DNA of 8,101 nt from an uncultured Prevotellaceae bacterium (GTDB taxonomy: Bacteria; Bacteroidota; Bacteroidia; Bacteroidales; Bacteroidaceae), in NCBI GenBank assembly GCA_947303695.1, contig CAMYYX010000076.1:1-8101 (forward strand), read 5' to 3'. The notes under the pieces were generated by a model. The model saw only the letters and a program-made list of their open reading frames with translations. It had not been told where the DNA came from and did not search any database. The position numbers were made by a program, and so were the translations under genes. Of the stretch, positions 1-5,208 are shown piece by piece. Each line of letters begins with the position of its first letter. Positions within the stretch are counted from its first letter, which is position 1.

Positions 1-88
1 GGAGAGATGCTCGAGTGGCTGAAGAGGCACGCCTGGAAAGCGTGTAACCGTCCAAAGCGGTTCCGGGGTTCGAATCCCCGTCTCTCCG
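1..88 (+). tRNA. tRNA-Ser (anticodon GGA)
   Basis: This is a complete class II tRNA that reads UCC/UCU serine codons. The acceptor stem pairs GGAGAGA (1-7) with TCTCTCC (81-87), and the discriminator base is G88, as expected for serine. The anticodon stem pairs CACGC (28-32) with GCGTG (40-44), and the 7-nt loop carries GGA at 35-37. The long variable arm typical of tRNA-Ser is present, with AACCG (46-50) pairing CGGTT (58-62). The T stem pairs CGGGG (64-68) with CCCCG (76-80) around the loop TTCGAAT. The 3' CCA is not encoded: the bases after G88 are CAGG. The T-rich stretch at 95-107 may help end the transcript. Confidence 0.97.
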
Positions 89-95
89 CAGGAAT

Positions 96-126
96 TTTGA
101 TTTTTGTTGTAAAAATCGTACCTTTG
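96..126 (+). promoter_or_regulatory. Predicted Bacteroidetes promoter with no ORF directly downstream
   Basis: TTTG at 96-99 is followed after 19 nt by TACCTTTG at 119-126, an exact match to the Bacteroidetes TTTG / TAnnTTTG promoter form with normal spacing. The predicted start is near 131-133. Transcription would run through the 11-bp repeat array. No convincing coding region begins within the next 300 bp, so it may drive a small RNA or a long untranslated leader for the gene at 490. It could also be a chance match in T-rich sequence. Confidence 0.6.
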
Positions 127-157
127 TAGTGTCATTTCGGGCGAGAAACGACAGGAG

Positions 158-203
158 TACCTCCGACTTACCTCCGACTTACCTCCGACTTACCTCCGAC
201 TTA
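158..203 (+). repeat. Tandem repeat, 4 perfect copies of an 11-bp unit
   Basis: The unit TACCTCCGACT occurs four times without change at 158-168, 169-179, 180-190 and 191-201, followed by a partial TA. Short matching elements lie downstream: GTCGGA at 208-213 can pair with TCCGAC in the last unit (195-200, loop of 7), and AGTCGG at 229-234 can pair with CCGACT in any unit. The sequence is non-coding as far as can be seen. Eleven bases is not a multiple of three, and perfect copy identity suggests recent slippage, so copy number may vary between strains. This is not a CRISPR array because there are no spacers. Confidence 0.95.
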
Positions 204-337
204 TAGGGTCGGAATATGGGCGGACTATAGTCGGCAGAGAGGCGAAGGAAATTCGAAGGAATGTTTCAGCCCTCGTGACGTCTTTACCAATTTGGCAAAA
301 AGTACTGGTTATTTCGAGGAATGGGGAGGAAAGATGA

Positions 338-378
338 GCGTTTTTTGCAAAAAAATGTATCAAAAACACAAAAAACGC
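338..378. repeat. AT-rich inverted repeat
   Basis: GCGTTTTTTG at 338-347 is the exact reverse complement of CAAAAAACGC at 369-378, giving a 10-bp stem around a 21-nt loop. It ends 8 nt before the -33 box of the next gene's promoter. There is no T-tract after the second arm, so it is not a standard terminator for rightward transcription. It could be a regulator binding site or a hairpin that ends or processes the leader transcript from the promoter at 96-126. With six of ten pairs being A-T in one run, a chance occurrence is also possible. Confidence 0.45.
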
Positions 379-386
379 AGAAAATG

Positions 387-418
387 TTTGGTCACATTAT
401 ATAATGTTAGTATATTTG
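387..418 (+). promoter_or_regulatory. Promoter of the 820-aa modular protein gene
   Basis: TTTG at 387-390 and TATATTTG at 411-418 match the Bacteroidetes -33/-7 form with a 20-nt spacer. The predicted start near 424 gives a leader of about 66 nt, which is A/T-rich with no Shine-Dalgarno motif, as is normal in this phylum. The position supports ATG 490 as the true start, because the longer reading frame from 292 would begin upstream of its own promoter. Confidence 0.8.
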
Positions 419-489
419 CAGAGAAAACAAGTGCTGAATCCACTCGTTTAGAATTAACAAAATTAATAACATTAACACAAAGATTTCTT

Positions 490-2952
490 ATGAAGAAAAC
501 AATTACTACAATGTTGACGATGGCGGCAATGCTTTTTGCCACCAATGTACATGCGCAGAAGGAATTCGTCTATGAGTTCAAGTCAATCTGCGGTGAGTAC
601 TACGAGGCGTACACGCAGACGTTGGACGAAGAGGCTATCGCAGCTGAAATCGGTTGCCCATTGGCTGATGCATCTGCGTTTGCTGTTCAATCAGACGGCT
701 CTCTTGACCCTGACTACAAATTGGGCGAAACCGACGGTTGGCGTAATGCTGACGGTGACTGGGAAAGTTGGGGAAGCGATGCGCGCATCTGTGTCAAGGC
801 TGACTTTGCCCCAGTAGCAGATGAAGAAGGTAACAAGGATCCTCACATCTACTGGATTGGTGGTATGGCTGGTCAGACCGGTACGCCTGCAACCTTTAAG
901 GCAACCTATCGTATTGAGAACCCAAGCGACAACGCCAAATTCTGCCTCGTTACCGTGAAGCTCACTTACGAAGAACTGCCAAAGTACAACCTGTCAGAGT
1001 TGAACATCGTAAAGAAATTTGATATCGTAGCAGAACAGTATCCTCGCTCAAACACTGCAGCAGAAACCTATACCATTCAGGTAGGTGACCTCGCATCACT
1101 TATCGGTTATGATGCAGAGAAGTTCAGCAGTGTATGGTACAAGTATTTGGTTTATGTAAGTCAGTTGGACGAGAACGACATGAAGAGTGACGTGCTCACG
1201 AACCTCAACTACTCATCGACTGCTTGGATGAACGCGCTGATTGACGAAGACACAGGCGACGAAATTGAAGAGTGCGTACAAGGCACTTCAGGTGATCTTA
1301 CGAAGTTCCATGTACATTTCTCATCAACTGGCTATGATGGAGACTCACTCAAGGTTCAGGTAGGACAGAGTGGAACGTTGAAGGTGAACAACACCAACTT
1401 CGCAAAACTCTACATTGTAGGTGAAGAGAAGAAGGCTGTAGAAATTGACGTAAGAATCAAGATTATTCCAAAAGAGATTGAAGACCTCCCATGGGCACAG
1501 AAGACTTGCGTGGGTAGCGAGACCATCACACTGAAGCGTGATATCGATGCTGGATATGGAATAACCACTGTTTCTATTGATATCGATTCAATCGTAGGTC
1601 TCTTCAAGGACGGCACAGTTGCAGCTGACCTGACATTCACCGCATTGGATGCTGAGGGCAACCCAACGACTGGATACACAACTGGTGAAGGTCAGAGCGG
1701 TGCTGCAGCAGGTGGTTTCTGGATGGATATGGAGAGTCACCCAATGGCTTGGAACACATCCGCAAAGAGCTACTTCGTTAACAACTTCAATACCCGTCTT
1801 GAGATTGGTCACATGCCAGGTGTATTCGAAGGTGGTGAAAAGACTACGGGTTCGCTGTTCTATGCACTCGACAACGAATATTATGAATTGAAGATGGACA
1901 TCCAGATTGGTGATGTTGTTGATACGACAAAGGTTATCTTAGGTCCTGCTGATTGCGAGATTGTAGCAACAAGATACTATACTTATCACATCGTTCCAGG
2001 TTCTGCATATCAGGATTATGGAAAGAATGCTGCTGGCGAAACCGACTATCACCTGATGGATAAGCCAATCGATGCCGACATTGAATTCATCGAGGCTCAA
2101 CTCGGTACAACCACTCCTACATTCTATGGAGAGGTCATCGATACATTGGGTGCCGCAACATATTCTAAGAAATACTCATGCGATCCAAACCCAGGATTCT
2201 GGATGGAGCCTGCAAAGAATGTAGAAAACAAATCATCTGTCAGCACTTGGAAGAGTGGCGACACTTACGGAATCTGCTACGCAAGCGGTGTATTCCAGTT
2301 CTTCCAGTATCCAAGTTCACAAGATGTTGGTGCTAAGTTCACCGATAACTTCTACCTCGTAAATCAGGATGCAGGTAAGCAGATTAAGTTCGTTATCACT
2401 GTTGTTTATGTTGAGGAGATCCAGCCTGAAGCTGAAACAGTAGCAACCTATACACTGACCCTCCCAGCTCGCGACGCTGATGATAAAGAAAACGGTACAT
2501 ACACAGAATACTCACTCGATGCAATGTTCGAGGCACTCGGATGTACAGCTGATGAGTTTGCAGAGAACGGTACATGGATGGCCATCGATGAGAACGGTTC
2601 GCTTACCAGCAACTACGACGAACTGGAAGGCTTCGGATTCGACAAGGATGCCCAAGTCACATCGAACGATGAAAACCTCGTAGCAATGGTTGGATACGCT
2701 GTTGACGAAGGTGGATTCTTCAGTTGGATTATCGACGACAGCAACCTCGACAAGTCGTTCACATTTACCATCTATGCATACTACGACAACAAACGCGTTC
2801 AGTTCGACATCACTATCGGTGATGCTGCTGCTATCAACTTCGTAGAAGTAGAAAAGGCAGACAGCAAGATGTATGACCTGACAGGTCGTCTGGTAAAGAA
2901 CGCGACAAGAGGTATCTATATCAAGGACGGTAAAAAGTTCCTGGTGAAGTAA
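490..2952 (+). CDS. Exported five-module protein, DUF4859-like, with Bacteroidales C-terminal tail
   Basis: The product is 820 aa of unknown function. A type I signal peptide (MKK, then a hydrophobic run, ending VHA at 20-22) leaves Gln23 as the probable mature N-terminus. There is no lipobox cysteine, so it is not a lipoprotein. The rest divides into five beta-rich modules: A about 24-163, B 164-335, C 338-483, D 488-645 and E 651-785. Four modules carry an aromatic-Trp signature near their centres: G83-W84, A245-W246-M247, G409-F410-W411-M412 and G569-F570-W571-M572. In E the matching place reads G-F-G-F (714-717). This layout resembles the DUF4859 family as I remember it; the assignment is moderate. 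Residues 794-820 form the short Y-D-L-T-G-R...DGKKFLVK tail, similar to type IX secretion type A sorting tails. ATG 490 is chosen over TTG 292 because the signal peptide and a promoter place it there. The downstream gene is a paralogue lacking module A. A carbohydrate-binding or surface role is inferred only from the nearby GH43 gene. Confidence 0.88.
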   Translation: MKKTITTMLTMAAMLFATNVHAQKEFVYEFKSICGEYYEAYTQTLDEEAIAAEIGCPLADASAFAVQSDGSLDPDYKLGETDGWRNADGDWESWGSDARICVKADFAPVADEEGNKDPHIYWIGGMAGQTGTPATFKATYRIENPSDNAKFCLVTVKLTYEELPKYNLSELNIVKKFDIVAEQYPRSNTAAETYTIQVGDLASLIGYDAEKFSSVWYKYLVYVSQLDENDMKSDVLTNLNYSSTAWMNALIDEDTGDEIEECVQGTSGDLTKFHVHFSSTGYDGDSLKVQVGQSGTLKVNNTNFAKLYIVGEEKKAVEIDVRIKIIPKEIEDLPWAQKTCVGSETITLKRDIDAGYGITTVSIDIDSIVGLFKDGTVAADLTFTALDAEGNPTTGYTTGEGQSGAAAGGFWMDMESHPMAWNTSAKSYFVNNFNTRLEIGHMPGVFEGGEKTTGSLFYALDNEYYELKMDIQIGDVVDTTKVILGPADCEIVATRYYTYHIVPGSAYQDYGKNAAGETDYHLMDKPIDADIEFIEAQLGTTTPTFYGEVIDTLGAATYSKKYSCDPNPGFWMEPAKNVENKSSVSTWKSGDTYGICYASGVFQFFQYPSSQDVGAKFTDNFYLVNQDAGKQIKFVITVVYVEEIQPEAETVATYTLTLPARDADDKENGTYTEYSLDAMFEALGCTADEFAENGTWMAIDENGSLTSNYDELEGFGFDKDAQVTSNDENLVAMVGYAVDEGGFFSWIIDDSNLDKSFTFTIYAYYDNKRVQFDITIGDAAAINFVEVEKADSKMYDLTGRLVKNATRGIYIKDGKKFLVK

Positions 2953-2971
2953 ATCCTCACGTGTTTTAATA

Positions 2972-3013
2972 AAATAAGGTGTGTCTTTAAAAGATGCACC
3001 TTATTTCGTTTTG
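2972..3013 (+). terminator. Intrinsic terminator after the 820-aa protein gene
   Basis: A 16-bp stem pairs 2972-2987 with 2991-3006, including two G-U wobbles, around a 3-nt loop (TAA, probably opening to a larger loop in RNA). The first arm begins AATAAGGTG and the second ends CACCTTATT. The hairpin runs into TTTCGTTTTG. It lies 20 nt after the stop codon at 2950-2952. The AT-rich base of the stem and the T-rich tail fit a rho-independent terminator. The stem is nearly symmetric, but no convergent gene is present that would use it from the other side. Confidence 0.88.
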
Positions 3014-3040
3014 TCCTTTCACGAATTATTTGTAACTTTG
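3010..3040 (+). promoter_or_regulatory. Promoter of the 690-aa modular protein gene
   Basis: TTTG at 3010-3013 and TAACTTTG at 3033-3040, 19 nt apart, match the Bacteroidetes promoter form. The predicted start near 3046 gives a leader of about 23 nt before ATG 3069. The -33 box is also the T-tract of the preceding terminator, so the two signals share bases. The leader is A-rich with no Shine-Dalgarno motif. Confidence 0.8.
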
Positions 3041-3068
3041 CAACGTTAAAGACTTCAAAGAAATTAAT

Positions 3069-5141
3069 ATGAAACAAAACATTACGCTCATTTTCGCCAT
3101 CATGCTCTCAATGGTAGCAAACGTGGCTAACGCACAGAACCCAAAGTTGTCGGAACTGACAATTGTCGATAAGGTAGAAGTAACTCTCACGGCTCCAGAA
3201 GCACGCCATGAGAACACCTCACAGCATGTGTCGGTAGATATGACAGACGCTTTATCAAAGTTGGGAGGCGTAGGTCTGGGAATGGCACTTCATAAGTTCT
3301 ACATCGCTCAGTATGACGAAGGGACGGAAGGGAAGACAGACGAACTGACCAGCAGCTACAACTATCGTAACGGATGGTGGTTGACAGACATCTTCGACGA
3401 GAACATAGGAGTAATAACCGGTGAATGTGTGGCAGACACCACCTATCCCGCTGTGATGTACATTCATGATGTAGAACTGGACGACAAGCAACTGTCGATG
3501 ACCGTAGGACAAGTGGGAAATGCAACACTTTCCGGCAACACTTACTTCGCCCTACTCTACTATATCAACGGAAGTAACGCTATCGAAATAGCCGTCAGAC
3601 TCACCATCACAGAAGCAACATTACCAAAACTCTCTGAGATGACGAAGGCGGGTGAACGTGACGTGAATGTTTCGATGTATTATAACGGTTCGTACAAGTA
3701 TCGTATCGTAGAATTGAATGCCGACTCGCTTTATGATGCCATTCATGCCCAGATACCACTCCCCGACTGTATCGGCTACGAAGAAGGTCTGAAATGGGGA
3801 GAGGACATGCAGCTGGTGCTGTATGCAGAAAGTGAAAAAGACATACTCACAGATAACGCTACAGCAAATTATGGCGGCTATTGGTTGAACAAGGACGGAT
3901 TTAAGTGTGATTGGGGAGCTACAGGATGTGCGGTATTCTGCGAACCCGATTACGAACTCGATCTGTCGGCCCTTCATGTGGGTATCTATCCAGACTACAG
4001 TCTGATTGAATCGATTGTGAAGTCAACCCTCTACATCGTGGGAGACAACTTCTACTATCAGCTGAACCTCAAGGTGAATATCTTGCCTCAGCCTACATTT
4101 GCAGAATGCAAGACTGTTGAAGTCTTGGACTATGCGATAGAGATGGTACCTATCAACAAAGGTGGAGAGGAACTGTTGCAAGAAGACTATATGAGGAACA
4201 CCATCGATCTCACGGATTATGTCTCCAACATCTTCGAATCAAATGATGTCACATTCTGCACACCTGTGTACATCCCAGGAGACGGATATAGCGACATGCC
4301 AAGTGCCACCAATATCTCAGGTACCGTCATCAGCGATTCTGTAGGTTACCTGAACGGCTATCAGATGACAGACATCAGGGCTTTGGCTGAAGAGGACAAT
4401 TCGTTTGTTCATGTTGCAGCTCCTTTTAACCCTTCCATCCCTATCCTGACAATTGCATACGGAATAGGCTATAAAGATGGAAAACTCAGTTTCTGGCAGA
4501 AAGACGGAGTGCGCGAGGTGGGCGACTATTACACCGCAGAATTCTATCTGTACAGTCTTGATGACAAAACGAAAGTGAAACTGAACATCAACGTCATCTA
4601 CGTGAATGAGCGTAATCCTGTTGACATCGTAGGTTCAACCGATATTGAGCTGGCTTCATGCGATACAGAGACAAATGATTATGCTGCAACCAAATACGAT
4701 CTGTCGGAGGTGCTCGAAAGACTCGGATGTGACGATGCAGGGAAGATTGTGTGGATGGCCTACAATCAGCTCCATCAGTTACACAGACCTTCGAACTACG
4801 ATGACCTGTATGGATTTGTATTCACGGGCGACGGATATCTGTTACCAGAAGATGAAGATGGTGGAATGTTCAGCGTAGGATATACGGATGGAGAGTTCCA
4901 CTCCCTCGTATTGAACCCATCAGACAACAACGACTATACAACAAGCATCGTAGCTGTGTATAACGAGAAGGGTTATCTGTTCAACATCAAAGTGACTCCA
5001 ACACCTGATACAAGTATATCAGAGGTGAGTGGTGAGCAACTGGAGATGAAAGACAGCATTTATAACCTGGCTGGTCAGCGTATCTCTGCTCCACGCAAGG
5101 GTATCAATATTATCAACGGAAAGAAAGTACTTTACAAATAA
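3069..5141 (+). CDS. Exported four-module protein, paralogue of the upstream gene product
   Basis: The product is 690 aa of unknown function. A signal peptide (MKQNITL, hydrophobic core, ANA at 20-22) precedes Gln23, and there is no lipobox. Four modules follow, about 27-186, 188-342, 345-515 and 520-645, matching modules B to E of the upstream protein in order. Clear shared stretches are L-S-E-L-x-I-V at the start of module B, V-G-Q-x-G near its end, and the E module with Y-x-L...LGC...N-Y-D-[ED]-L-x-G-F. The aromatic-Trp signature is present at G102-W103-W104-L105 and G270-Y271-W272-L273. Residues 663-690 form the same type of tail (Y-N-L-A-G-Q-R...NGKKVLYK) seen upstream. The pair probably arose by tandem duplication followed by divergence and gain or loss of module A. 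It has its own promoter and is probably co-transcribed with the GH43 gene 67 bp downstream, which suggests a role in handling the same glycan; that is inference. Confidence 0.9.
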   Translation: MKQNITLIFAIMLSMVANVANAQNPKLSELTIVDKVEVTLTAPEARHENTSQHVSVDMTDALSKLGGVGLGMALHKFYIAQYDEGTEGKTDELTSSYNYRNGWWLTDIFDENIGVITGECVADTTYPAVMYIHDVELDDKQLSMTVGQVGNATLSGNTYFALLYYINGSNAIEIAVRLTITEATLPKLSEMTKAGERDVNVSMYYNGSYKYRIVELNADSLYDAIHAQIPLPDCIGYEEGLKWGEDMQLVLYAESEKDILTDNATANYGGYWLNKDGFKCDWGATGCAVFCEPDYELDLSALHVGIYPDYSLIESIVKSTLYIVGDNFYYQLNLKVNILPQPTFAECKTVEVLDYAIEMVPINKGGEELLQEDYMRNTIDLTDYVSNIFESNDVTFCTPVYIPGDGYSDMPSATNISGTVISDSVGYLNGYQMTDIRALAEEDNSFVHVAAPFNPSIPILTIAYGIGYKDGKLSFWQKDGVREVGDYYTAEFYLYSLDDKTKVKLNINVIYVNERNPVDIVGSTDIELASCDTETNDYAATKYDLSEVLERLGCDDAGKIVWMAYNQLHQLHRPSNYDDLYGFVFTGDGYLLPEDEDGGMFSVGYTDGEFHSLVLNPSDNNDYTTSIVAVYNEKGYLFNIKVTPTPDTSISEVSGEQLEMKDSIYNLAGQRISAPRKGINIINGKKVLYK

Positions 5142-5153
5142 AAACGAATCCAT

Positions 5154-5190
5154 TGATTAGCGTTGTGGCGAAATGTCGCAACGCTAATCA
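5154..5190 (+). promoter_or_regulatory. Strong intercistronic hairpin before the GH43 gene
   Basis: TGATTAGCGTTG (5154-5165) pairs perfectly with CAACGCTAATCA (5179-5190). The stem continues inward with TGGC (5166-5169) against GTCG (5175-5178) through two wobbles, for 16 pairs in all around the 5-nt loop GAAAT. It begins 12 nt after the stop of the 690-aa gene and ends 18 nt before ATG 5209. No T-tract follows, so it is not a standard intrinsic terminator. No TAnnTTTG box lies in the gap, so the likely roles are transcript stabilisation or processing, attenuation, or a dyad operator. Confidence 0.7.
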
Positions 5191-5208
5191 TGAAACTACT
5201 AATCTATT

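Larger units (their letters stand above)
89..489. other. 400-bp intergenic region without a convincing gene
   Basis: No open frame here looks like a gene. The frame of the downstream gene stays open back to a TTG at 292, but that stretch contains the gene's promoter and codes for low-complexity Lys-rich sequence, so I do not count it. In order the region holds a promoter with no ORF behind it (96-126), a possible hairpin at its predicted transcript start (131-138 with 145-152, one mismatch), an 11-bp tandem repeat (158-203), complementary GTCGG elements (208-212 and 230-234), a palindrome GACTATAGTC (223-232), two tandem copies of a CGAAGGAA word 11 bp apart (243 and 254), an AT-rich inverted repeat (338-378), the promoter of the next gene (387-418) and its A/T-rich 5' leader. 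Confidence 0.7.

Noticed and set aside
1..88. tRNA-Ser as an integration site for a mobile element
   Set aside because: tRNA 3' ends are common attachment sites, but I see no second copy of the tRNA 3' end in the window and no integrase or other mobility gene.
158..203. CRISPR-like array
   Set aside because: The 11-bp units abut with no spacers, so this is a simple tandem repeat.
321..404. 27-codon ORF starting at ATG 321
   Set aside because: It has no recognisable sequence, overlaps the inverted repeat and the promoter of the next gene, and has no supporting start signal.
5154..5190. Intrinsic terminator between the 690-aa gene and GH43
   Set aside because: The stem is strong, but it is followed by TGAAACTACTAATC and no T-run, and no promoter is visible downstream for the GH43 gene.
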